DNA from: Janibacter sp. Soil728
GTDB taxonomy: Bacteria; Actinomycetota; Actinomycetes; Actinomycetales; Dermatophilaceae
Length of the DNA: 64,000 nucleotides
NCBI RefSeq assembly: GCF_001428305.1
Contig: NZ_LMRZ01000003.1
Location: 124,001-188,000, forward strand
Direction: 5' to 3'
The position numbers and the translations under genes were made by a program. Under the pieces are notes generated by a model. The model worked only from the letters and a program-made list of their open reading frames with translations, was not told where the DNA came from and did no database searches. Of the stretch, positions 18,811 through 26,947 are shown in pieces. How positions within the stretch are numbered: position 1 is the first letter of the stretch; every line of letters starts with the position of its first letter.

Positions 18811-19561
18811 GCGCGGCGAGGACCGACGGCCAGTGCGGGGAGGCCGGGTCGATGACGTCGAAGTGGTGCGCGCCGGGCAGCACCGTGCGCTCCCACGCCT
18901 GCGTCTGACGAAGAGGGACCGTCGCGTCCTCGTCCCCGTGCAGGATCGAGATGCGTTGCGCTGCAGAGGAGTCGGCCGCGAGGAGTCTCGTCGGGTCGAG
19001 TCGTGCGTAGAGGTCGGATGACTGCTGCGGGTCGGCGCCGACCCAGTCGTGGACCGCGTCGGCGCCGAGGTGCTCGGCCACGGCCGTGTCGAAGTCGGCG
19101 ACCGGGGCGAGTGCGAGGGCACGCGTCGGGGCAAGGTGATGCTGCAGGGCACGCCACATGACGAGCGCTCCCCCGGCGCTGTGGCCGACCCAGGCAGTGA
19201 TGTCGTGACCGGCCTCGCGCAGGTGGGTGTCGAGCGCGGCGAGGTCGTCGGTGGTGGCGTCCGGGCTCCCCGGGACCCGCCGGTACTCAGCGAGCACGAC
19301 GCGCCAGCCGGCCCGGGCGAGGGCGCGAACCATCGGGCGGGCGTGGGTGCGGTCGACCGCCGGACGGAAGTACCCGCCGTGCACGACGACGAGGGTGCGC
19401 AGGTCGGTGGGTCCTTGGGTGGGCGAGACGCCGACCCGTGGAGCGTCGGGGGCGCACGTCTCGTAGACCTGGCCGGGCTGCGAACCGTAGGCGGTCACCG
19501 GGAAGGCGAGGGTGCTCCCTTCGTCCAGCAGGCGCTGCAGCGCGACATCCTCGGCAGTCAT
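18797..19561 (-). CDS. kynB: arylformamidase (kynurenine formamidase), alpha/beta hydrolase type
   Basis: 254-aa alpha/beta hydrolase with the oxyanion motif HGGY, nucleophile elbow GHSAGG, an acid in HGDEDATVP and a late His in GAHHFDV. This is the layout of the formamidases that hydrolyse N-formylkynurenine, unlike the metal-dependent KynB of Pseudomonas. Position beside kynA and kynU supports it. ATG 19561 has GGGAGG nine bases upstream. It is transcribed toward kynU, so it is not co-transcribed with its partners. The gene symbol is used for function, not fold. Confidence 0.82.
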   Translation of the reverse strand: MTAEDVALQRLLDEGSTLAFPVTAYGSQPGQVYETCAPDAPRVGVSPTQGPTDLRTLVVVHGGYFRPAVDRTHARPMVRALARAGWRVVLAEYRRVPGSPDATTDDLAALDTHLREAGHDITAWVGHSAGGALVMWRALQHHLAPTRALALAPVADFDTAVAEHLGADAVHDWVGADPQQSSDLYARLDPTRLLAADSSAAQRISILHGDEDATVPLRQTQAWERTVLPGAHHFDVIDPASPHWPSVLAALTPR

Positions 19562-19649
19562 CGCCCCAGCCTCCCACTGGACCCGGTACCGGGCGCGTTG
19601 AGGAGATCTACCCAGTGACGTTGTCGGAGGTCGCACCTAGGTTTGGGTC

Positions 19650-20009
19650 ATGGCGATGGCAGCGACGCGACGACCCGATCGGGGATGGATCCATGTGGTC
19701 CCGGTGATCGCCCTCGCCGTGGGCGCAGTCGCCTACCCGCTGTACGTGCTGGTGGCGACCTTCCGCATCGCCGACGCCGACATCTCGACCCGGCCGGGGG
19801 CGCCGTTTGCCGCCGCTGCCATCACGGCGATGGCCCTGCTCGCGGGGGTGCTCGTCGCCAGCTTCGTCACGATGGTGGCCTACGGGGTGTGCCGGACGGG
19901 GAGCACGCGTCTGGTGCGCGCCGCCCAGGCCGTCGGCATGGCCCTGACCGGCATCGGGTGCGGCGTGGGCATCTGGCTGGCGATCATCGTCGCTGAGCAG
20001 ATGGGCTGA
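19650..20009 (+). CDS. small membrane protein of unknown function
   Basis: 119 aa with three hydrophobic segments (about residues 15-37, 52-76 and 92-113). I recognise no family. It is divergent from the formamidase gene and ends 53 bases before the DUF222/HNH gene, with an SOS box between them. Confidence 0.6.
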   Translation: MAMAATRRPDRGWIHVVPVIALAVGAVAYPLYVLVATFRIADADISTRPGAPFAAAAITAMALLAGVLVASFVTMVAYGVCRTGSTRLVRAAQAVGMALTGIGCGVGIWLAIIVAEQMG

Positions 20010-20033
20010 CGTTGTCCACACGAGGCCTTGCGC

Positions 20034-20049
20034 TCGAACACCTGTTCGA
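20034..20049. promoter_or_regulatory. LexA (SOS) box
   Basis: TCGAACACCTGTTCGA fits the actinobacterial LexA consensus TCGAAC-N4-GTTCGA exactly. It ends 13 bases before the ATG of the DUF222/HNH gene. LexA boxes before 13E12-type genes are known from mycobacteria, so damage induction of this locus is likely. Confidence 0.85.
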
Positions 20050-20531
20050 CTAAGGTTGATCCATGGAGACGACATCGGGGTTCGAGGAGATGCTGACGCA
20101 GTCCCTGCGTCGCGTCGACCTCCACACGATGCGACGTCCGATCGAGTTCCCGCAGGGCATGGCCGAGACCATCCAGCGCGCGCACCGCGAGGTCGACCAC
20201 ATGATGGAGCGGCTGGTCGACGAGGAGGCTGATATCGCCAGCCTGAGAGAGCAGGTCACCCAGGTCGAGCGGCTCAAGCGTCGGGTCGAGGCGGTGCAGC
20301 TGCGACTGACCGCCAAGGCGTCGCGATCCAAGGCGCACGAGGCCGATGGCCAGCTCGACTCCGGTTCGTGGCTCGCAGGTGCGACCGACAGCGATCGGCG
20401 GCAGGCCGCCGGACAGGCGGCCCTGGCCGATGCGCTGGGTGACACGCCTGCCGCAGCTGGGTCCGACAGCGATGCTGCCGGCGATGGCGCACCGGAGGGT
20501 GGCGCCACGGGTGATGGGGCGGCTGGCCGAG

Positions 20532-20638
20532 GTGACGCAGCCGGAGCGGGTGACGCAGCCGGAGCGGGTGACGCAGCCGGAGCGGGTGACGCAGCCGGAG
20601 CGGGTGACGCAGCCGGAGCGGGGACGCAGCCGGAGCGG
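20532..20638. repeat. 18-nt tandem repeat, five units plus a 17-nt unit
   Basis: Unit GTGACGCAGCCGGAGCGG repeated five times without change (20532-20621), then a sixth unit of 17 nt (20622-20638). In the gene frame it encodes Gly-Asp-Ala-Ala-Gly-Ala. The short unit causes the frameshift of the HNH gene. Confidence 0.95.
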
Positions 20639-21160
20639 GTGACGAGCATGACGGCCCGACGGACGCTGACGGAGACGCGTGCGGTTCTGGCACAGGTGAT
20701 CGCCGCGCAGCTGGCCGTCGCGCGGACGGCCGGCCTCTGCTGACGGCGACAGGCGCCGCGCTCGACGCCGGCACGATCAGCGCCGCGCACGCCCAGGTCA
20801 TCATGCGAGCTCTCGACGACCTGCCCGAGTCAGTCACCGACGAGCAGCGACGTCAGTGCGAGGAGGAGCTGCTCCTCCTGTGCACCAACCGCTCCCCGGG
20901 TCAGCTGCGACGGGCCGCACGACGAGTGCTCGAGGCCATCGAGCCCGAGCCGGAGGCGGTCGACCAGCACGAGGACGACCTCGTTGCCGACGAGGAGGAG
21001 CAGGCGCGAGGCAAGGCTGCCTTCTGGCTCAAGGACAACCAGGACGGGACAGTGACGGGGCACTTCACCGTGCCGTGGGTCTCCGGGATGATGCTCAAGA
21101 AGATCATCGACGCCATGACCGCTCCCCGACGCCGTGGGACCGACGACGAGGCCGGCCGGG

Positions 21161-21247
21161 ACGGCGCGGCACGCGGCACGGGCACGGACGGCGCGGCACG
21201 CGGGACGGGCACGGATGGCGCGGCACGCGGGACGGGCACGGACGGCG
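21161..21247. repeat. 27-nt tandem repeat in the HNH gene
   Basis: Three near-identical 27-nt units encode Asp-Gly-Ala-Ala-Arg-Gly-Thr-Gly-Thr, followed by a partial unit. They form a flexible linker between the DUF222 part and the HNH-bearing part. Unit changes are silent with respect to frame. Confidence 0.9.
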
Positions 21248-21823
21248 GTGCCGGCACTGGCTCGACGAGCAAGGACCGCTACCTCGACTGGCAGCACCGG
21301 CGGGGCCTGGCCTTCGCCGACCTGCTGACGCGCATCCCCACCGACCACCTGCACACCAAGGTCTCGGCCACGATGCTCATCACGACGCGCCTGTCGGACC
21401 TGATGGACAACTTCGAGGCCGCTGGGACCAAGGTCGCCACGACGGACATGCAGGACGTCCTCAGCGCTGGTGCGGCGCGGCGCCTGGCCTGCGGGGCAGG
21501 CCTGCTTCCGGCCGTGCTCGACGGCGACTCGGTACCCCTGGACCTGGGGCGACAACGACGACTCTTCACCGACACCCAGCGAATGGCCTTGGCCGGGCGC
21601 TACAGCGAGTGCGCGGCGCAGGGCTGCGACCGTCCCTTCGCGTGGACCGAGACCCATCATCTGAAGCCGTGGGAAACCGGCGGCAGGACCGACCTCGACA
21701 ACGCCGTCCCTCTCTGCGGCACCCACCACCACATGATCGACAGCACCCTGTGGAGCTACGTCGTGACGATGCTGGCCCGTCGGACCGTGTCACTCGCATT
21801 CCATCGACGGACATAGACCACGA

Positions 21824-21858
21824 CCCCGGCCGGCCAGAGGGTGACTGGCCGGCCGGGG
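21824..21858 (+). terminator. hairpin terminator of the HNH gene
   Basis: A perfect 13-bp inverted repeat, CCCCGGCCGGCCA and its complement, with a 9-base loop, begins 8 bases after the HNH stop codon. There is no T-run after it, as often in high-GC actinobacteria. Confidence 0.75.
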
Positions 21859-21866
21859 ACGTGGTG

Positions 21867-21908
21867 CTGTGGCTGTTGTGCTGTGGCTGTTGTGCTGTGG
21901 CTGTTGTG
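21867..21908. repeat. 14-nt tandem repeat, three units
   Basis: CTGTGGCTGTTGTG occurs three times in perfect tandem, followed by three CCGTG pentamers. It lies in the short gene-free stretch (21817-22082) between the HNH gene and livF, in which no gene was seen. Confidence 0.9.
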
Positions 21909-21979
21909 CCGTGCCGTGCCGTGCTGTGGGTCGCGGTCGAGGATGATCTCCTGGATGTCCTCGACCTGGTACACCCAGA

Positions 21980-22114
21980 CGCCCAGATGGGCCCGCCGTA
22001 CCCGGACTGCCAGATGGGCCCGCCGTACCCGGACTGCCAGATGGGCCCGCCGTACCCGGACTGCCAGATGGGCCCGCTGCACCTAGACGCCCAGATAGGC
22101 CTGCTGCACTGCGG
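21980..22114. repeat. 27-nt repeats copied from the 3' end of livF
   Basis: Five 27-nt units. The innermost (22088-22114) codes for part of the livF C-terminus; the next (22061-22087) contains the livF stop codon; the outer three (21980-22060) are almost identical. Read on the minus strand in the livF frame beyond the stop they encode repeats of Val-Arg-Arg-Ala-His-Leu-Ala-Val-Arg, matching the livF ending VQQAYLGV. Confidence 0.92.
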
Positions 22115-22790
22115 GGTTGTCCGCCAGGTCCGCGGCCGCACCGGAGAGCACGACCCGGCCTTCGGCCAGGACGTAGCCGCTGGTCGCGATCTTGAGTGCC
22201 GAACGGGCATTCTGCTCCGCGAGCATCACGCCGATGCCCTCCTGGTTGATCCCGACGATGGCGTCGAAGACCTGCTGGGTGATCAGCGGCGCCAAGCCCA
22301 TCGACGGCTCGTCCAGGATGAGCATCTTCGGGTCCGACATCAAGGCCCGCCCGATCGCCACCATCTGTTGCTGGCCACCGGAGAGTGAGCCGGCGCTCTG
22401 GTGGCTCTTGTCCTGCAGTGCAGGGAAGAGCTCGTAGGTGCGCTCCAGCAGTGTGCGCACCCGCGCCCGATCCCGTCTGCCCACGTAGGCGCCGAGCATC
22501 AGGTTCTTCTCCACGGACATCCGCGGGAAGAGGTGGCGTCCCTCCGGGCAGTGGGCCAGACCCCGGCGCACGATCGCCGCCGAGCGGCTGCGGGTGACGT
22601 CCTCGCCGTCGAACTCGACCCGACCGCTGCTGGAGCGTATGAGCCCGCTGACGGTGCGAAAGAGTGTCGACTTACCGGACCCGTTGGCCCCGAGGATGAC
22701 CGTCAGCTCACCCGCGGCTGCCGTGATGTCGACCGAGTGCAGCACATCGCCCGCGCCGTACCCGACACTCAGGTCGGAGATGGTCATCAT
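22083..22790 (-). CDS. livF: branched-chain amino-acid ABC transporter, ATP-binding protein LivF
   Basis: 235-aa ATPase with Walker A GANGSGKST, signature LSGGQQQM and Walker B MLILDEPSMG, of the LivF group. It drives import by the LivHM channel with LivG. ATG 22790 overlaps the livG stop (4 bases). Its last codons lie in a 27-nt tandem repeat, and in-frame copies of the C-terminus continue beyond the TAG stop, so the stop may be secondary. Confidence 0.92.
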   Translation of the reverse strand: MMTISDLSVGYGAGDVLHSVDITAAAGELTVILGANGSGKSTLFRTVSGLIRSSSGRVEFDGEDVTRSRSAAIVRRGLAHCPEGRHLFPRMSVEKNLMLGAYVGRRDRARVRTLLERTYELFPALQDKSHQSAGSLSGGQQQMVAIGRALMSDPKMLILDEPSMGLAPLITQQVFDAIVGINQEGIGVMLAEQNARSALKIATSGYVLAEGRVVLSGAAADLADNPAVQQAYLGV

Positions 22791-23569
22791 GTCGTGACTC
22801 CCGTCGTGTCCGCGTCCGCCCCGAGATAGGCCTCGATGACGAGCGGGTTGCTCCTGATGTCGTCCGGGGTGCCCACGGCGATCCGTTGACCGTGGTCGAG
22901 GACGACGATCTGGTCGGCGAGGTTCATCACCATGGACATCTTGTGCTCGACCAGACAGACCGTGACTCCCCGGGCGACGATCTCCCGGATGAGGCTGCCG
23001 AAGGCCTCCGTCTCCTCGTCGTTGGTCCCGGCTGCCGGCTCATCGAGGAGCAGCAGTCGCGGCTCCGTAGCCAGGGCCTGCGCGATCGAGATGCGCTTCT
23101 GCGCCTCCTGCGGGAGGGTCGAGGCGATCTCGTCACGCAGGTGCGCCACACCGACGAACTCGAGCTCGCTCATCGAGGTGTCGAGACTGCGCTTTTCGTC
23201 GCGTCGGTGTCGAGGTGTGTGCAGCACCGCGTCGAGGGCGTGTGAGCTCGACCGCACCACACAGGCCGCGCGCACATTGTCCAGGACGCTCGCCCCCTCG
23301 AAGAGGTGCGTGGTCTGGAAGGTCCGGGCGATGCCGGCGCGCACCGTCTGGTGCGGCTGCATACCCGTGATGTTCTTGCCGTCGAAGGTCACCGTCCCAG
23401 CGGTCGGGCGGTAGAACCCGGCCAGCAGGTTGAAGAGGGTCGACTTGCCGGCGCCGTTGGGCCCGATGATCGCTGTCACGCGGCCTTCCGGAACATCGAA
23501 GTCGACGTCCCGGACCGCGTGCAGGCCGCCGAAGGCCTTGCCGAGTCCACGTACCTCGAGCAACATCAC
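22787..23569 (-). CDS. livG: branched-chain amino-acid ABC transporter, ATP-binding protein LivG
   Basis: 260-aa ATPase with Walker A GPNGAGKST, the long LivG-type insertion after the Q-loop (FQTTHLFEGASVLDNVRAA), a signature variant LPQEAQKRISIAQAL and Walker B LLLLDEPAAGTN. It overlaps livM and livF by 4 bases on either side, so the four membrane and ATPase genes are tightly coupled. The signature (LPQEAQ in place of LSYGQQ) is atypical in its first residues. Confidence 0.92.
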   Translation of the reverse strand: MMLLEVRGLGKAFGGLHAVRDVDFDVPEGRVTAIIGPNGAGKSTLFNLLAGFYRPTAGTVTFDGKNITGMQPHQTVRAGIARTFQTTHLFEGASVLDNVRAACVVRSSSHALDAVLHTPRHRRDEKRSLDTSMSELEFVGVAHLRDEIASTLPQEAQKRISIAQALATEPRLLLLDEPAAGTNDEETEAFGSLIREIVARGVTVCLVEHKMSMVMNLADQIVVLDHGQRIAVGTPDDIRSNPLVIEAYLGADADTTGVTT

Positions 23570-24666
23570 AGTCCCCCTTCACTCGTAGCGGCAGCAGCCG
23601 AGGTGGCGTGCGGCCTGTCGGGGGCAGTGCCTTGGTCAGGGCCACTGCCGCTGCGCCCGTCCGCTCCCCCGTTGCGCCCGTCCGGCCCTCCGCTGGGAGG
23701 CGGCGACGCTCGACGCGATCGGCGCGAGGTCAGGAAGTCGTTGAGGTACCCGACGATGCCGCGCGGGGCGAAGATCACGAGCAGGACGATGATCGGGCCG
23801 AGCACGATGAAGCGGTAGGACTCCAGCCCCTGGAGCAGCTCGAAGAGGAAGGCGACGAGGACGCTGCCGACGACCGGTCCCATGACCGTGCCCATGCCTC
23901 CGATGAGCAGGAAGAGCAGGAACTGGAAGGTCAGGTCGATCGAGGCGGAGTCCGCGCCGATGAACCCGTTGAGCGTCGCGAAGAGTCCTCCGGCCAGCCC
24001 CGCGAAGCCTGCCGAGGCGGTGTAGGCCAGCTGCTTGCTGACACCGACATTGACGCCGATGGACTTCGCGAGGTCTTCGGAGGTCCGGATGGCGACGAGC
24101 GAACGGCCCGCATTGGAGTGCAGGATCGCGTGCGTCATGTACGCAGCGCCCGCCAGGAAGAGGATCACCAGGTAGTACAGGACGACCGGGTCGCTGAAGT
24201 CGAGCGGCCCGATGCTTTCGGGCAGCTTGATCCCGCTGACCCCCGAGTGGGCGTGGGTGACGCTCTCCCATCGGATGATGATGATGAAGATCAGGAAGCC
24301 CAGAGCCATCGTGAAGATGGCGAAGTAGGCCCCCTGGGTGCGCAACGCGATCAAGCCCGAGGCGTAGCCCAAGACCGTCGTCGCGAGGATGGCCACGCCG
24401 AAGGCGGTCCAGAAGGACCAGTCGTGGTCGGTCGTCGCCAGTCCCACGATGTAGGCACCCACACCGAAGAAGGCACCGTGGGCCAGGGAGAGCTGGCCGG
24501 TCAGCCCGAGGATGATGTTGAGCCCGTAGGCCGCGATCGCATAGATGGCCGCTGTGGTCACGATCCGCAGCAGGTAGGGCTGTCCCGACACGAGCATGGG
24601 CGCCACGAGGAAGGCGATCGCGATGAGGAGGACTCCGAGGAGTCGTGGTCGCAGCAGGGTCGTCAT
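23566..24666 (-). CDS. livM: branched-chain amino-acid ABC transporter, permease LivM
   Basis: 366-aa permease with about ten hydrophobic segments and the LivM marks YGLNIILGLTGQLSLAHGAFFGVGAY and GGMGTVMGPVVGS. The C-terminal 50 residues are a Gly, Ser, Pro and Arg rich tail not needed for the fold. ATG 24666 overlaps the livH stop by four bases. Confidence 0.92.
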   Translation of the reverse strand: MTTLLRPRLLGVLLIAIAFLVAPMLVSGQPYLLRIVTTAAIYAIAAYGLNIILGLTGQLSLAHGAFFGVGAYIVGLATTDHDWSFWTAFGVAILATTVLGYASGLIALRTQGAYFAIFTMALGFLIFIIIIRWESVTHAHSGVSGIKLPESIGPLDFSDPVVLYYLVILFLAGAAYMTHAILHSNAGRSLVAIRTSEDLAKSIGVNVGVSKQLAYTASAGFAGLAGGLFATLNGFIGADSASIDLTFQFLLFLLIGGMGTVMGPVVGSVLVAFLFELLQGLESYRFIVLGPIIVLLVIFAPRGIVGYLNDFLTSRRSRRASPPPSGGPDGRNGGADGRSGSGPDQGTAPDRPHATSAAAATSEGGL

Positions 24667-25529
24667 CGTTGAACCACCGTCCCGAAGATTCCTGTCGGCT
24701 TGATCGCCAGCACCGCCATCAGGACGATGAAGACTGCGGCCTGGCCGGCCCCGACGGAGATGTATGTCGACGCCATCACCTCCGCCATCGCGATGAAGAA
24801 TCCTCCGATGATCGCTCCCGGCAGGGAGCCGAGACCGCCGAGGATGATGATCGCGAAGACGATGAGGCTGAGCGACTCCCCCATGCCCGGTGACAGCAGC
24901 TGGATCGGCGCGACGAGGCCCGCCGAGATCGCCACCAGCGCGAAGGAGACTGCGAAGGTCATCATCGAGACGACATTGGCGTTGATGCCCACGAGCGCGG
25001 CGCCGGTGCGGTCCTGCTCGATGGCCTCGATCGACTGGCCGTGCACGGACCTCTTGAGGAAGAGGGTGAGCGCGATGAGGACGACCATCGCCGTGATGAC
25101 GATGATGATGCGCTGCGTCGAGATCTGGGCGCCCGCCACCGTCATCCGGCCGTCGAAGGGGGACTCCATCCGCAGGAAGCCGGTTCCCCAGATCTCCTGG
25201 ACGAGCGAGATCAGGAAGAACATGACCCCGACCGTCGCGATCATGTGGTGGGTGTGCGGCGCATGGCGCAGCGGGTGGAAGATCAGGCGCTCGAAGACGA
25301 CACCGATGACGGCCAGGATCAGCGCGGCGCACACGATGGCCACGACATAGGGCAGGCCCACGTCGACGAGCAGCGTGTAGGTCACGTAGCCGCCGACCAT
25401 GAAGAGCGCGCCATGGGCAAGGTTGGGGAAACCCAGCACGCCGAAGACCAGGGTGAGGCCGATGGCGGCCAGGCAGTAGATGCCGCCCAGCGCCAGGCCG
25501 TTGATGAGCTGTTGGATGAAGAGGGTCAC
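24663..25529 (-). CDS. livH: branched-chain amino-acid ABC transporter, permease LivH
   Basis: 288-aa permease with eight or so hydrophobic segments. Marks: INGLALGGIYCLAAIGLTLVFGVLG at the N-terminus and FAIIILGGLGSLPGAIIGG near residue 235. It follows the binding-protein gene livK by 33 bases and is coupled to livM. Confidence 0.92.
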   Translation of the reverse strand: MTLFIQQLINGLALGGIYCLAAIGLTLVFGVLGFPNLAHGALFMVGGYVTYTLLVDVGLPYVVAIVCAALILAVIGVVFERLIFHPLRHAPHTHHMIATVGVMFFLISLVQEIWGTGFLRMESPFDGRMTVAGAQISTQRIIIVITAMVVLIALTLFLKRSVHGQSIEAIEQDRTGAALVGINANVVSMMTFAVSFALVAISAGLVAPIQLLSPGMGESLSLIVFAIIILGGLGSLPGAIIGGFFIAMAEVMASTYISVGAGQAAVFIVLMAVLAIKPTGIFGTVVQR

Positions 25530-25562
25530 CCGCCACCTCCGTCGAAGTCCGCGATCATCGGG

Positions 25563-26771
25563 TCAGTCCTTCGGCTGGTCGATGGGGAAGGACTCGTACT
25601 TGCCCTTGTCATTGCGGTAGGCCGCCTTGAGGCCGTCGGAGACGAAGTGCCCGCTGTCGCTGATGCGGTCGGGGGCGAAGGCCACCTTGAACTTGTCATC
25701 GACGTTGCCGACGGCCTCGGGCATGGCGTCGCGGATGGCCTGCGGGTCGTCGACGGTGCCGGCCGACTTCATCGCCTCGACGAAGACCGGGAGCGACTGG
25801 TAGTTGAGGGCGATGTCGGCGTTGACCGGCTTGTCGGACTTGAACTTCTCCTTGTAGCGGGTGATGAAGTCCTCAGTGCCGTCGAACTCGGTGAGCGGGG
25901 CGATGCCGACGGAGTCGTTGAGGTTCTTGGGGTCGGTGAACTCCTCCAGCTCCTCGAACTTGGCCTGGTCGATGATCATGAAGGCGCCGTCATAGCCCTG
26001 CTTGCGGGCCTCTTCGATGATGAGTGCCGTGGGCTGCGAGGGGCCGCCGACGAGGATGACATCGGGCTTGCCTGCAAGCGTCTTGGAGACCGGGCCGGCG
26101 AAGTCGGACACGGAGCCGTAGTCGATGTTGTTGTTGTCGAGGACCTTGCCTCCGGCCTCCTTCCAGCTGGCCGTGGCGGCCTTGGTCCACTCCTGGCCGA
26201 ACTCGCTCGAGGTCGTGAGGAGACCGAGGCTGCCGGTGCCCTTGGTCGCGACCTTGTCGATGAAGGGGTCGATGTAGCTGGTGAAGGAGGGCGGGATCAT
26301 CACGGTGAGCTCGTTCTTGCTCGCGAGGATCTCCGGGTCAGAGCTGTAGGCCCCGAGGAGGAACTTGTCTCGCGTGGTGTTCAGCTCCTGGGCAGCCTTG
26401 ATCCCACCGGCGTGAGGGACGAAGACGATCTTGGCGCCTTCCTTCTGCACGAGGCGCTGTGCGTTGGTGCCGGTCGTGCTCGGCTGGTACTGGTCGTCGA
26501 GGCTCTCGAGCTTGAGCGTGTAGTTCTTGCCGCCGATCTCCACGCCCTCGGCGTTGAGCTCGTCGATGGCCATCTGCAGACCGTTCTGGACATTGAGGCC
26601 GTACTCGGCGGAGCCCCCGCTGATGCCGGCGGAGTACCCGATGACGAGAGTCTCGCCCTCCGACGAGCCTCCTCCCCCGTCACCACCACAGGCGGCGAGC
26701 GCGGCCACGAGGCTGCCGCTCGCGACCAGGACGAAGGACCGACGCATACGGGACGATGATGCTGGGGTCAT
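25563..26771 (-). CDS. livK: branched-chain amino-acid ABC transporter, substrate-binding lipoprotein
   Basis: 402-aa periplasmic-binding-fold type I protein. The signal peptide ends in the lipobox LAAC, with Cys attached to lipid, followed by a Gly and Ser linker. ATG 26771 has GAGGAG eight bases upstream; the open frame reaches 26798 without a ribosome site. As the first gene of the liv operon it would be the most transcribed. The ligand could be leucine, another branched amino acid or, as in several homologues, an aromatic or short acyl compound. Confidence 0.88.
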   Translation of the reverse strand: MTPASSSRMRRSFVLVASGSLVAALAACGGDGGGGSSEGETLVIGYSAGISGGSAEYGLNVQNGLQMAIDELNAEGVEIGGKNYTLKLESLDDQYQPSTTGTNAQRLVQKEGAKIVFVPHAGGIKAAQELNTTRDKFLLGAYSSDPEILASKNELTVMIPPSFTSYIDPFIDKVATKGTGSLGLLTTSSEFGQEWTKAATASWKEAGGKVLDNNNIDYGSVSDFAGPVSKTLAGKPDVILVGGPSQPTALIIEEARKQGYDGAFMIIDQAKFEELEEFTDPKNLNDSVGIAPLTEFDGTEDFITRYKEKFKSDKPVNADIALNYQSLPVFVEAMKSAGTVDDPQAIRDAMPEAVGNVDDKFKVAFAPDRISDSGHFVSDGLKAAYRNDKGKYESFPIDQPKD

Positions 26772-26802
26772 CAGGAATCTCCTCGTTGAGATGCTCAAGA
26801 TA

Positions 26803-26822
26803 TGAATCTGCGTTCAGATTCA
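26803..26822. promoter_or_regulatory. inverted repeat operator upstream of the liv operon
   Basis: TGAATCTG-CGTT-CAGATTCA is a perfect 8-bp inverted repeat with a 4-base spacer, 31 bases upstream of the livK start codon. Its form fits a TetR- or GntR-type dimer site. No matching regulator gene is adjacent. Confidence 0.6.
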
Positions 26823-26947
26823 ACTCCCGCCGAAGGTAGTGGCGCCCGTCACAGATGTCAACGGAAGGCCACTTTCCGGGCGCGGCGGATCGTCACGCCG
26901 CCTGCGCGGGGAACGGTGCTCGGGCTCGGGTCTTCGTCCGTCGGCGC

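Larger units (their letters stand above)
20063..21816 (+). pseudogene. DUF222/13E12-type HNH endonuclease gene with a 1-nt frameshift
   Basis: Two adjacent frames belong to one gene. The first (20063 to a stop at 20743) holds the coiled N-terminal half and a Gly-Asp-Ala linker. The second (open from the repeat, first ATG 20803) holds the rest of DUF222 and the C-terminal HNH with CDRPFAWTETHHLKPW and CGTHHH. In the linker, five perfect 18-nt units are followed by a 17-nt unit lacking one T (between 20622 and 20623). Restoring it joins both frames into one protein of about 584 aa ending PLLTATGAALDAGTISAAHA into the second half. The family is widespread and repeated in actinobacteria; its role is unclear. 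A sequencing error is possible. Confidence 0.8.

Noticed and set aside
20532-20638. Possible CRISPR array
   Set aside because: Units are directly adjacent with no spacers, so it is a simple tandem repeat inside a gene.
20346-20642. Alternative frame across the 18-nt repeat encoding VTQPER units
   Set aside because: It has no family match, stops after the short unit and lacks a ribosome site; the DUF222 frame explains the region.
20063-21816. Programmed ribosomal frameshift in the HNH gene
   Set aside because: No slippery heptamer or pseudoknot is apparent; a 1-nt loss in a tandem repeat is simpler.
21980-22114. Possible CRISPR or attachment site
   Set aside because: Adjacent 27-bp units with no spacers and similarity to the livF end show slippage copies.
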